In this document: piece after piece, positions 48,001 through 58,229 of the stretch
How positions within the stretch are numbered: the stretch's first letter is position 1
Layout: the number at the start of each line of letters is the position of its first letter
NCBI GenBank assembly: GCA_014925825.1
Contig: JACGCK010000187.1
Location: 1-64,000 of the forward strand
Direction of reading: 5' to 3'
DNA: 64,000 nt
Source of the DNA: Pholiota molesta
Lineage: Eukaryota > Basidiomycota > Agaricomycetes > Agaricales > Strophariaceae
The notes under the pieces: generated by a model
What the model was told of the DNA's origin: nothing
The model's input: the letters and a program-made list of their open reading frames with translations, nothing else
The model's database searches: none
Made by a program: the position numbers and the translations under genes

Positions 48001-51000
48001 TTAATCAAATAGACTTATTTCGTTCTCTCCCTCCTCTTGTCCCTGAATCTCTTGAAAATCTACCTGCGGGAGGTCATCAACTTCGTCATTGTCAAACTCC
48101 TGACCTGACTTGTATTCATTGATCTTCTTGTTGAAGATTGCAAGGGATGCTGTTCCGAACTTCTGATAACCTATGCGATGTAGATCCAGTACCGGCTTCG
48201 ATTGAATTTCACGGTTTTCGACGTATTCTTGTAATTTGAGCTCGCATGCTCGATCGGTGATACGAAAGACAAGCATGCTCGTATCGGGTGTCTTGTGCGT
48301 CGAACCTTGATAGCCGCATCCTAAGCTCGTTGTGACCCTCTTCTTGATCAGCTGTAGATAGTTTATCGAAGCGGATATGCTTCCAAGGCGTTCCCAGTTG
48401 CTGTACAACCCTTTAGCAGCGAATAAGGCCTAAAAATGCATCAGATCATCTGAACTTAATAATGATATACGAGAAATGAGACGTACCTTAAGATATCCAA
48501 TAAGGTGTTCAATATTCATATCAATGGGCATATGACGACCTGGCAGTCCAGAAGGGTTTACGAGCATGATATCGCGCATCACATCTCTAATAATTATTCA
48601 GGATTGTAAGTTATGCAAACAGAATTGAGAGATAATTACTCACGCAAATTCGGGTGGCCAGACCTGCTTGATGTTAAACAAAAGATGAAGGACTTCCATC
48701 GAATAATTATTCGAGCCTGCACCGCGGAAAGTACAAGCAATCTGGGGTAAGATGTCTTCGATACGGCCAAAATCTCCTGCAGAAATCGCGCTGATTAGTT
48801 CGATGACATACAAAAGGTCGCGAGTGAGGAGGATCGTGTTTGAATGTACAGAATCAATGTATGTTGATGGCTCGTCATTGAGCGCGTCGGCCTTCCGTTT
48901 CGCAGGTACTTCAGTAGGTGCTGTAGAAATAATAGGAAGCCCGTATTTATCGTGAATCAGCCCAGCAATGCGCAAGATGTTGGCAGGAGTTGGGTTCGAA
49001 GCAGCAAAGGCATCTAAAGAATCAAAGCCACATTCAGAGCGCCAAGCATTGAGAATGAGACCGTCGAGAATCTGAGTAAGTGCTGCAAGGAGGGTATGAT
49101 AGTCCGGGCGATCGTTGCCTAGTCGCGCCTTCTCGAGGAGGTTGAAATAGTGCGTCAGAGAACCATGCTCTGCAGCAGTGCCTTTGTGAGTATGCAATAG
49201 TGCCCAGATGAGGTTCATCACCAGATGAAAAGTACCAAACGCCAGCTGGAATACTTCTCAACGTTCCCAAGAATTCACGTCCTTGGCACGAAGCGATTGC
49301 ATGCCACGTATCCGTGCGTTTGTGAGCTGGTCATTCAAACTGGGAATGGCATTGTCGCCGAGAGTCTTCGGATCATGGTGCAGCTGTTCAATATAGGCGT
49401 TGTTGTGGACATGTAGATTTCCGGTGACACTAGCTTCCTCGATTGTAGATACCGACAGAGGATAAAATCGTGTCTTGCGGCCTATAGGAAGTGGTCGGCG
49501 TGGCTTATGCTGAAGAAGTGGCTCGCCAGATATGTTGTCGAACTCCGGCGAGTATTTGAATAGAATGATGGATATGTTAACAGCTGTCTGATGGGAGAAT
49601 ATTTCGGCGGAGGTTTGGGTGGGTCAGAGCTCGCCTAATCTAAGCGGTCGTGATTTCTTGAGATTGGCGATTATTGGTGCGAGCTTTAGATGGAGAGGAT
49701 CTACGCCTTGAAGCTCGTAGATAACGGGAAATGTTCCTGATTGGACCTTACACATAGCACCTGGCCGTTGTTCGACATACTTAGAGCTGATAAAATTGAC
49801 ATTGTCATATGAGAAAGCGTGTGGACCCTCGGATATTTTCTCAGCCTGTTCAAGCGAGAATCCATGAAGGCTGAAAATAATACTGCTGATAGAGCAGTAG
49901 GAGTTCGAGAGGCCGGCTTTGTGAAGGATGTTGATCATGTTTCGAGAGGCGCCCATCGACCAAGCTGTTAAGCCGAGGCCGATTTGTACTTTGGCGGATT
50001 TGAACAGGCGTCAATAATGGACTTGGGCGCTTATAATATTTCGTGTCTGCAATATCGAATAAGCTACGGAAATGCGAACAAGATTTGTCAATGAACTCAC
50101 TGTATGACAAGTCGACGGTGAACTTTCTTCTTCGCCGTCCTCAACTTCTACACGGGAGTGTTTCGGCTCAGTCGCAGCCGTAAGGACAGCCATCCACATG
50201 GGTGTGATGTCATTCGAGACCGGATCCATAATGGCATTGATGTCCCATGATTCAATAAAGTTGGTTGTCGTTTCAGCAGTGGTCATGCGTAGAAAAGGTT
50301 TGGCAGCTTCCATTTCATTGTGTACCATGTCACAAACAAGAGCGATAGCGTGCGGGCGCATCCACTCTTTCAGAGTTGCGGCCCCTTTCTTGTTGTCCAT
50401 AATCAAGTCTAGAAGTCGACAGATATTTTCTTCATTTGTTTGTCGAAAGAAAGCTTCGCCTAGTCGAGCATGGATGCCGCCTTCCTGTGCCGACTCCAGG
50501 AGGTTAATCAGCATCAGGGTCGGGGTAAGTCTGGCCTCTGTAAGGCTCTCCTGAGTGGCAATAATTGCCTCTGACTTAGATAGGCACTTCTTCCTGTCGG
50601 TGCTCTCTAATTCAGTGTCCTCGAAGCTATCGTCACCAGTGCTAATCTCGAAGTCGCGCTGATCTAAGAATTCCGGCGGCATTGCCATCAACGAGTTAAG
50701 CGGTGACAGATCTGGGGCGAACGCATCAAGATCGATCCCGTTGGCATATGGAAATGGCTCGTAGTCATCTGGGTAGGCGCTTTGAGGTGTTGGAAGATCT
50801 GGGGGATGGACTGGAGCATGATATAGTGTGCTCGGCGCTGTGAATAAGAGACTAGCACCCGGCGGTGGATTTGAGCTAAAATTAGGAATACAATCAGTGA
50901 GGTGAGCGCCTACGAGTAAGTTAACAAACTTTTGGTGATAATAATGATCGTCGTTGAATTTGTATTGATGTTGCGAGGGAAATGGCGACGAGTACGGATT

Positions 51001-51288
51001 ATGTTGACCGTATTCAAATGCTGGGTGTACGATGTGATTCGAAGGTGTTTGCGGTGTCATTAGACCATAATTCATCGAGCCTGCACCATGTGATGGCCCC
51101 TCCATTGTTTGATGGATGTCCGAGAGCGGGGTAAGTGAAGGGGCCATCGTTCTTCTGCGCTTGTATGTAGAGGTGGCTATATTACTGCCAGACACATAGA
51201 ACGTCAGCTGTGTGGTGTACCCATTTGGATTCAAGTTCTCTTGAGCTATCTGGGGATTTACGGAAAAATTCGAAGTCTTCTTAGGCAT
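48001..51288 (-). CDS. DUF6589-like protein of the element, candidate transposase, three nonsense codons
   Basis: Exons 51288-50101, 50046-48644, 48586-48487 and 48429-48001 join in phase and total 3,120 nt (about 1,039 residues). The N-terminal third (MPKKTSNFSVNPQIAQ onward) is His/Pro/Tyr-rich, probably disordered. A helical region with ATLKEWMRPHAIALVCDMVH follows. The conserved core resembles fungal DUF6589 proteins: GASRNMINILHKAGLSNSY, then FSYDNVNFIS, then MNLIWALLHTHKGTAAEHGS, LEKARLGNDRPDYHTLLAAL and DGLILNAWRSECGF, then SGLPGRHMPIDMNIEHLIGY. Single in-frame TGA codons lie at 50013-50011, near 49626, and near 49258. Each fits a former CGA arginine codon. DUF6589 has no demonstrated function that I know of. 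The Asp in YDN and the conserved His/Glu positions make an RNase-H-type fold conceivable but unproven. It is convergent with the helicase gene and ends 40 bp from it. Confidence 0.7.
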
Positions 51289-51307
51289 ATTCGGGTGGAT
51301 TTGCAAG

Positions 51308-51566
51308 TGCGAATACGAGCGTGTATCTAAAGCTAGACTAAGGAGCACGTGCGCGCGTGCGGCGGAAACTGGCGCGACTGCTCGCGTGTTGCTCGCGTGC
51401 TTATTTTTCTTCAAAAGGAATTTAAAGAAAAATGCCGACGATGCCGCCATCAATAGTGGAGCCTTTGCAATTCTCTGCTAATTTTGATTCACTTATACCG
51501 GCCCCTCTATCGAGGATTCCTCCGGAGGTCGACTTTCCTCTTTTAGAGGGGACGGTCACCGGCCTA
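51308..51566 (-). repeat. Right terminal inverted repeat
   Basis: Inverted partner of 45527-45785. Its inner end reaches to about 20 bp from the start codon of the DUF6589-like gene at 51288. Confidence 0.85.
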
Positions 51567-51575
51567 CGGGCTGTC
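51567..51575 (+). repeat. 9-bp target-site duplication, right
   Basis: CGGGCTGTC, identical to 45518-45526. The host sequence continues from here exactly where it left off on the left side, judged from the empty paralogue at 35.24 kb. Confidence 0.85.
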
Positions 51576-51912
51576 GACGATTATTCCGAGGCAGAACACG
51601 CTCTTTGCCTGATCGAGAAATAAAACAATCGATCAGTTTTGGGCCTGCAAGCGCTCAGTACTCGATGTACGAACGAAGGAAAAACATCATCCTTGTGACG
51701 CGCACTTGACAACCAGAAAGGCCAACGTTGCAGCCAGAGTTCAGGGTGCTTGCGCCAGCAAATGGCGATGAAAAAAGGGTTCAATTTCGCGCGCAACCAC
51801 TGCGGCGAAGGGGTAAAGATCCTCACAGCTTAAAAGCAACACGTCCAACTCCCCAAAAACATCATCTCACCGCCTCAAATCGTCGATCTTCGCAATCTAG
51901 CTAATCTTCGCC

Positions 51913-53450
51913 ATGTCCGCAGGCAATCCTTACCCCTTCTTCTTTGACTTCACCGACGCCCAGGACGCCATCAACGACAGTCCCAATCCGTTCGACGCAC
52001 CCGCACCTGCCGTTGTCCATCCATATCCCCAGAGTCAAGCTGGACCATCGAGTGGCACCGGATCTGCAGTAGGACCAATACGATCCGCCGGTGTTCCTTC
52101 GATGGGGGTTCCATTCGCCCCATATACTCGACGACCACGTTCTACTGAATCGCGAGGCAGACAGGTTCAGCCTCAGCCTCCCGCGAGCAACGTTGCCCTA
52201 TGTAAGCGCTCGTTAATTTCTGCTGGTCAGATCGTACTGATTGACCGCATCCATCGCTTTGGGATCTCGACAGACCGCGGCAGTTTCGCAGAAGAGTGGA
52301 ACACGGTTATTGCGTTTCAATCTGAGCTCGCCGGCAGTGGTGGGCAGATGGGCACCACCGTCGCCAGCAGCGCTGGGTCCTCGTCGAACACAGCGCCTCC
52401 TGCTCTGATGCACGTTGCTCCGATTCCACTCTTGAGCTTGAAAATGCTGATAGTCTCCGGTGTTTTAGCGCGAAAAGGGAAGCGGCTGAGCCATGGATAG
52501 GCGCCCACTCTCAGGCGCCGGGAAATGCGACAGGCTCGGGAATGGGGACACCCTTCCATCACCCTTATGCAGGCGCCCAAGCAGTCGCGATGCAGCCATC
52601 CTCATTGATGATGGCTCCGTCAGTACCGTCGCATGCTGGCGCACATCCTTCGTCATTCCTTGGAGCCGCTCAGACGACTGCGGCATCCCCATCAGTCCAG
52701 CAGGCCTACTCCCGCCTCGCAGCCGGCTCCCGACAATATCGCCGGTGCCAGATGCAGAAGTGCCAGATGCAGCACTGGAATGGCATCGTCCTCCACCAAG
52801 TGCGGCAGGAGGTCATGCAGTATAAAGGGCCCGCAGTACTGAAGACGGAGAACTTGAAGTGGGACCTTCTGGAGCGCTATCCCGAAATCGCCGCCTACAT
52901 CCACGGGACGCTACGGTGGAAACCAGCGCGCGAGATCCACCTGCACTCTCTCTCCTCGGCATCGGCCATCGACGCCAACGGCCGCGATCTGACGACGGCG
53001 ATCCCTGGCCTTGAGAAGATCCCGGGCAGCCTGCAGCTGCTGGTGATGCTAGGCGGGGAGCGGTTCTACGACGAGTTAGCGAATCAAATGAAGGGTCGGC
53101 CGGAAATACTCAGCATCGCGATCGGTACCGCGCTCCAGTTCTGCCATTTGGTGATCTGCGACGAGTTTTGGAAGCAGTTGGAGACGGAGAAAAAGGCGAT
53201 CGAGACCTGGGGTGAGAATTTCTACTTGTAAGTACCCTTTCACAGAAAGCTATCAGGAAGTATGCTTACAGTTCGTTTCAGCAATTTGATAGTGGACAGT
53301 CCAGATCCACGGACGAGCGCAAGATAAGAGCAGAACGAGGGTGCGATCGATGGCGAACTCGTTTAGATTACGGCAGACGGGCCGGGCCTCAATATGTATT
53401 CCGGCTGCTTGCACAGGATGCAGTACCAAATAAATGTATGTCATTTATAT
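51913..53450 (+). CDS. Gene X, copy 2: unrecognised protein, interrupted 3' end
   Basis: Counterpart of gene X1. Block 1 starts at 51913 with MSAGNPYPFFFDFTDAQDAI. Block 2 (about 52480-53231) carries CFSAKREAAEP-like sequence, QMQHWNGIVLHQVRQEVMQY, YPEIAAYIHGTLRWKPAREI, LLVMLGGERFYDELANQMKG and ends with QLETEKKAIETWGENFYL. A GTAAGT donor at 53228 and an acceptor near 53272-53282 lead to a third exon (QQFDSGQSRSTDERKIRAER). Blocks 1 and 2 are in different frames. TTTTAG at about 52470 is the likely acceptor, but the matching donor is unclear. The palindromic element at 53412 sits inside exon 3 or its 3' end and must change the C-terminus. No domain recognised; the protein is mostly helical-looking with Cys/His/Gln-rich start of block 2 (CQMQKCQMQHW). 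Confidence 0.5.
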
Positions 53451-54609
53451 GGTACTTATGTAATATTTTATTTACATCACATAGCAGATATGCAACAACA
53501 AATTATTCGGAAAATATTTGGTACAAGTCAGCAAATAAAAATGGTCAATTTATATTGAATATATGAGATAGTATATTTTACAAGAGGCTATATAATAAAT
53601 TGACGCCCTTTATTTGGAGAGTATTTACAAGATAAGTAGATCAATTATTAGATCATATATTTAAGTTATATAAACAAATAACTTTCAAATAAATGGAACA
53701 ATGTTATTTGGTTGAGGTATTCAGATAAATAATAAGAATTTATTTGGTATTTATTTGGTACCAGGTACTCGAATTTACCACTGGGGCAAATCTGGAATTT
53801 GCCATTTTAACGAGGCCAATTCGAAAATTTCCGTGGCAAATTCCAGATTTGCCTCAGTGAAATTTGCCGTGGCAAATTTCGGATTTGCCTTGTTAAAACG
53901 GCAAATTCCAGATTTGCCGCACTGAAATTTGCCACGGCAAATTTCGGATTTGCCTTATTAAAACGGCAAATTCCAGATTTGCCGCACTGAAATTTGCCTT
54001 AGCAAAAATGGCAAATCTCGAATTTGCCGTTTCAACGAGGCAAATTCGAAATTTGCCGTTTCAACGAGGCAAATTCGAAATTTGCGTGGCAAATTTCAGT
54101 GCGGCAAATCTGGAATTTGCCGTTTTAACAAGGCAAATCCGAAATTTGCCGCGGCAAATTTCACTGAGGCAAATCTGGAATTTGCCACGGAAATTTTCGA
54201 ATTGGCCTCGTTAAAATGGCAAATTCCAGATTTGCCCCAGTGGTAAATTCGAGTACCTGGTACCAAATAAATACCAAATAAATTCTTATTATTTATCTGA
54301 ATACCTCAACCAAATAACATTGTTCCATTTATTTGAAAGTTATTTGTTTATATAACTTAAATATATGATCTAATAATTGATCTACTTATCTTGTAAATAC
54401 TCTCCAAATAAAGGGCGTCAATTTATTATATAGCCACTTGTAAAATATACTATCTCATATATTCAATATAAATTGACCATTTTTATTTGCTGACTTGTAC
54501 CAAATATTTTCCGAATAATTTGTTGTCGCATATCTGCTATGTGATGTAAATAAAATATTACATAAGTACCATATAAATGACATACATTTATTTGGTACTG
54601 CATCCTGTG
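53412..54609. mobile_element. 1,198-bp palindromic (foldback) element with CACAGG ends
   Basis: The two halves are reverse complements over nearly the whole length. Ends: CACAGGATGCAGTACC on the left, GGTACTGCATCCTGTG on the right. The flanking 3-bp duplication is TTG (53409-53411 and 54610-54612), and gene X copy 1 shows the same place without the element. It codes for nothing evident. The central 450 bp consist of nested short repeats built from GGCAAATT/AATTTGCC. CAC termini with a 3-bp duplication suggest a non-autonomous relative of the CACTA/EnSpm group. Confidence 0.85.
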
Positions 54610-55234
54610 TTGTATGTTCGCATGTTGTTCGTTATTATTCTTTCTACGTTCCTTATTCCAGAATGCATTCTTACTTTATGTGTATGGTCCTTGAGTCAGG
54701 TTGAAAGTATTTCAAAACATGTAGTGGTCAATATTGCTTATTAGAGTTGCAATGAATTATTTATGTGCTAGTGTGGTCACAGTGCGCTTGTCAGATAATC
54801 TTGAGATACTTAATCCGTAGTACAGATCTATAGTTACAGAGCACATCGTATGTGGAATTGAAATCATGAGATTGAGAACTGACGCACCCCCATTCTCGCT
54901 TAAGCGCCCAAGCTCAGGATGCATTGACGTGCGACCACAAATAACGTTCGGGCTCGGCCTTCGGGCCTTCGGTGATCTTATTCAAGCCAGACCGCTGGCA
55001 GTGCATCGCCCTTGTTTCCCTCCACGACTGCTTGTTCATGGATTGTTCGTTATTCAATCCCCGAGCTCGTTCACTCATCCAACAACTACCCTACTGGTCT
55101 TCGGCATTCTATCCTGCTCCATCGTTCATGTATAAAACCAAGGAGTCCGTTGGAAATGGATCATCAGCAACCGCTTCAGCTTTTACATCTACTCCATTCC
55201 CAACGTCCCTCAAAACCACCCGACTCGAGACAAC

Positions 55235-55732
55235 ATGCCTTCCTGGTTGATTACTGGCGTCAACAGAGGGATAGGCTATAGCACTGTTGAGAACTTGGTG
55301 AGTTCCTCTTATGTGCCCTACGTAGAGAAGTTATTAACAACCGTGTCTTAGCTCAAAGACGAGGCAAACTTCGTCATTGCGACAGCGCGTACTGTCAACG
55401 TCCCCGAGCTGCAGTCCCTTGCAATGAAGCACCCGAACAACCTCAAGTTGGTCAAGCTTGCTATCAGCAGCCGAGAGAGCGTCGACAGCGCCGTCGAGGC
55501 CGCGACGCCTCTGCTCCCCAATGGGCTCGATTACCTAGTGAACAACGCTGGGGAGAACCCACAGCCCACGACATTTTTCGAGGCACTGTACGTATCTATT
55601 CCGCTATATTTCCTGTATCATCAACTTGGTATCTTTAATCTGTCAGGAACCTGGACGAGTTGGCCGACGAAATTGAAGCGCATCATCTTTCTCTGCTCCG
55701 TCCTCGCCTCCTCCCAGATTATATCGAGCTAA
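55235..55732 (+). pseudogene. Short-chain dehydrogenase/reductase with internal deletion
   Basis: Exon 1 (55235-55297) starts MPSWLITGVNRGIGYSTVEN with the TGxxxGIG NAD-binding motif. Exon 2 (from 55352) continues LKDEANFVIATARTVNVPEL and contains VNNAGENPQPTTF (NNAG motif). A third exon begins about 55648 with DLDELADE-like sequence, but then about 65 bp present in the 33-kb paralogue are missing. The sequence jumps to the IIFLCSVLASSQI equivalent and ends at a stop. The YxxxK active site and C-terminus are lost. Together with the 32.7-33.1 kb fragment it covers the whole SDR, but neither locus is complete. Confidence 0.7.
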
Positions 55733-55838
55733 AATCAAGGTGCGACAGAATTTGGCCTGCCTCTTCCCGCGCCTTCGGGGTTTTTTCTCGTTCCCTACAC
55801 TAGCACGCGTGTCCACAACACGATCGATTGACTATCTA

Positions 55839-56268
55839 AGGGTGGAATGGAGCTTCATATGCCTCAGAGAGAGCTCGGAGGCAGACCCGTTGCGCACCAA
55901 CGGTTCCGCCAAGGCGTCTTGTGATGCCAGACCCTCTCTTGAGCCTGTTTTCGCTACCTTTCCACCACGAGATGGAACGATCGTGGTTTGATATTCCCTG
56001 CAGCGGATAAAACCGCACCCTGGCCTCGGTCCTCGACGATCAGGGAATCCGGGACGTGGCTTCCACCCTTGTTCCAGCCAGCGTAGCTGGGCAGGTGTGC
56101 GTTCCGCTTCAGGGAGCATGGCGGCTCGTGCGTACGTGGATATGGAGTATATTCTCCACTACTTACAGGGATGAGGGTGGATATCCCCGGCCGTACGGTG
56201 CACACCATGATGGCGAACGGTTGTATCAGTGGAAAAACGATTGGACTACTTCCTGGGGGGGGGGGCAC
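55839..56268 (-). pseudogene. Family remnant H
   Basis: On the minus strand, GEYTPYPRTHEPPCSLKRNA matches YPHMHEPPGPMERGP of copy G. The cassette lies between TTTCCACCACGAG (about 55960) and AGGGTGGAA (55839-55847 as read on plus), followed by a GACTATCTAAG stretch like that after the cassette in copy E. Cassette coding sequence is diverged. No C-terminal domain. Confidence 0.45.
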
Positions 56269-56690
56269 CGATCGACTTTCATCAAACTTTCATCAAAGAC
56301 GGGCAGAGTACTGTTATTCGAGGCATCGGGAAGCTGGTGATTTTACCAGTTCTGAAGTCGCTCTGATCGTAGCGTGAACTTCATTGGGTGTTCTTTCCTT
56401 TGAGTAGAATGTTCTCCTTTGATAAAACCACGTTCAAATACTGGTAACTGGGTGCATCACCTTTTATTTCTGATATCACTCCATAAGTTTGCCTGGCTAT
56501 CGGGTTGACAAGCAGCTGATCCAACACTTTTCTAGCGCTGTATATTTCCTCCTATCTTCAAGCCACTCTCAAAAGATAGCAGATGCCCGTTTTTGATTTT
56601 AACCACAACCTTATCTTACATTCTTAAAAACACATATATACTCTACATGTCTACTCGTCCCAAAAATACAACGTCCCACGTAGACCCGAC

Positions 56691-58195
56691 CTAATACGCA
56701 CTCCCCTTTCCAGAATAGCCATCCGGGAATATCTGTTTGAAGAGCTCAGGATAATGGCGCTCCGCCACGTCGGGATGGCTCCTAAAGAACAAAAGATTCA
56801 GCGAGACATCAGCAACCGAGATATAGCGCAATATATTATATAGTCAGTCGTTGGGTTGGTGATTGTACGCACTTTACTCGCCCGATGAGGTTGACCTTGC
56901 CCGAAGGCTCCCGGTCGAATTCGGTGAAATTCACGGCTGAAGAAAACGGAGGGGCCTCAGCATTCAGAGTGGCAACAACTATGTAGGCAAAGATTCAAGG
57001 GACTAGGACGTACAATCCGTAGCGGCTATCTGCCCTCGAGCATCGCGGAGCGCCAGGATCTCAGGAGGGACTATCGTTTGAACAAGAAATTGTCAATGAT
57101 TAGCTTGAATCGAAATATCGGAATGGCGCACGTACATTTGAGAATGTGGTCCGTTAACCGGGTGTCGAGGCCTATGTTTTGGAAGAAGGGCACGGAGTAG
57201 CGTGGAGTGGGGCCCTTCGGGGAGAGCACGCGGTGGGAGGTTGCTCGTGCGACACCACCCGTTACGAATTCGAGAGCTATGGGAGAAACGTACTTAGCTG
57301 GGGATCACAAGCCGACGGTTCGACGAGGATTACCTTTGCCGAGGTTCACGACGAATGTTCCGGGGACGGGCGGCGCGTCGATCCATTCGCCAGCGAGATT
57401 CTGGACTTGTAAGCCGCGGTGCGAGGAGGCTTGCAGGAGCTACGCCATGTCAGTGCCACCCATTAAATTGAAACATGGATGCACAACTTACGAACGTCAA
57501 GAAGCCTGCGTCGTAATGCGGCCCTACGCCCTGGTCATATCCCTGCACGACGGGGTACTGCACGATCTTCGCGCGGTGCTGCATCAAGTCGGGCGTGTCG
57601 AAGAACGCGGACAGCCCCTCCGGCCCCAGCCCGAACGCTTCTGCGATCAACGAGCAGAACTTGTAGCCTAGATCCTCTACTTGCTCTAGGTATCGCTCCA
57701 TGACATCTCTGAAGCCCGGAATGAGTTTCTCATCAGGCCACTAGAAAGGCATGGGTTGTTATTTATGAACTTGGCGATGAAGGAGTTTACAGGTTGGTAA
57801 CTTGCCTGAGGCGGCCCCCACAAGCGATAGTGGTCCGGATCGCCCTCTTTCCACCGCGATACATGCCTCGTCGCAAAGTCGAACTGTTCCCTCTGATCCA
57901 CCGCGCCCTTCGTCAGCTCCGCCCCAAGCCTGGAATATCCAAGGAAGTGCTCTGAATTCGCCATCTTGATCGCGTCCTTCGCTTCGTGCGGGAGCGCGAA
58001 GAGCTTGGGGATGTACCCCACCAGCGAATCGATATCGGGCTGGGATACCGGGTGGTTGGACAGATAGAGGAAGCCGACGTTGACGAGGGCATGGCGAAGC
58101 TGGGAGAGGAATTCGGGTCTCGTGCTCAGAGAATCGATGAGGGAGTAGTCGAGGATTGGGACAGAGGAGAAGTCGGCGCTTTCGTCGTTCGACAT
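56691..58195 (-). CDS. 2-oxoglutarate/Fe(II)-dependent oxygenase, isopenicillin-N-synthase-like
   Basis: These enzymes use a His-Asp-His iron site and usually 2-oxoglutarate to hydroxylate or desaturate small molecules; many act in secondary metabolism. About seven exons on the minus strand. The N-terminal DIOX_N-like region is VPILDYSLIDSLSTRPEFLS with GFLYLSNHPVSQPDIDSL. Next EKLIPGFRDVMERYLEQVED, then GPHYDAGFLT, giving the H-x-D pair, then NLAGEWIDAPPVPGTFVVNL, then ATSHRVLSP with the distal iron His, and RYSVPFFQN with the R-x-S 2-oxoglutarate site. The end is HYPELFKQIFPDGYSGKGSA. The ATG at 58195 is preferred because MSNDESADFSSVPI leads straight into the domain; an in-frame ATG 33 nt upstream is possible. 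All key residues are present and no stops were met, so the gene looks functional. Substrate unknown. Confidence 0.85.
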
Positions 58196-58229
58196 GGTGG
58201 GCGCAGTTGAGAAGGAGTCCGGTGACACC

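Larger units (their letters stand above)
45527..51566 (+). mobile_element. 6,040-bp TIR element carrying a RecQ-like helicase and a DUF6589-like gene
   Basis: The element has inverted termini of about 260 bp beginning TAGCCTCGTGAC on the left and TAGGCCGGTGAC on the right (reverse complement), flanked by a perfect 9-bp direct repeat. Inside are two convergent genes whose stop codons are 40 bp apart. Long TIRs plus an 8-10 bp duplication are typical of Mutator-like and related superfamilies. I recognise no MULE transposase here, so the DUF6589-like protein is the candidate transposase by exclusion. Both genes have in-frame TGA codons, so this copy is probably no longer autonomous. The paralogous locus at 35.24 kb lacks the insertion, so the element arrived after the segmental duplication or in a lineage of only one copy. 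Confidence 0.85.

Noticed and set aside
49200..49270. An apparent frameshift in the DUF6589-like gene before MNLIWALL
   Set aside because: Reading the upstream block in the phase fixed by exons 1 and 2 shows the frame is continuous; a single TGA codon, not a shift, interrupts it.
53412..54609. A CRISPR-like array reading of the AAATTTGCC repeats
   Set aside because: Repeats are palindromic, irregular and without unique spacers; the insertion footprints show a foldback transposon.
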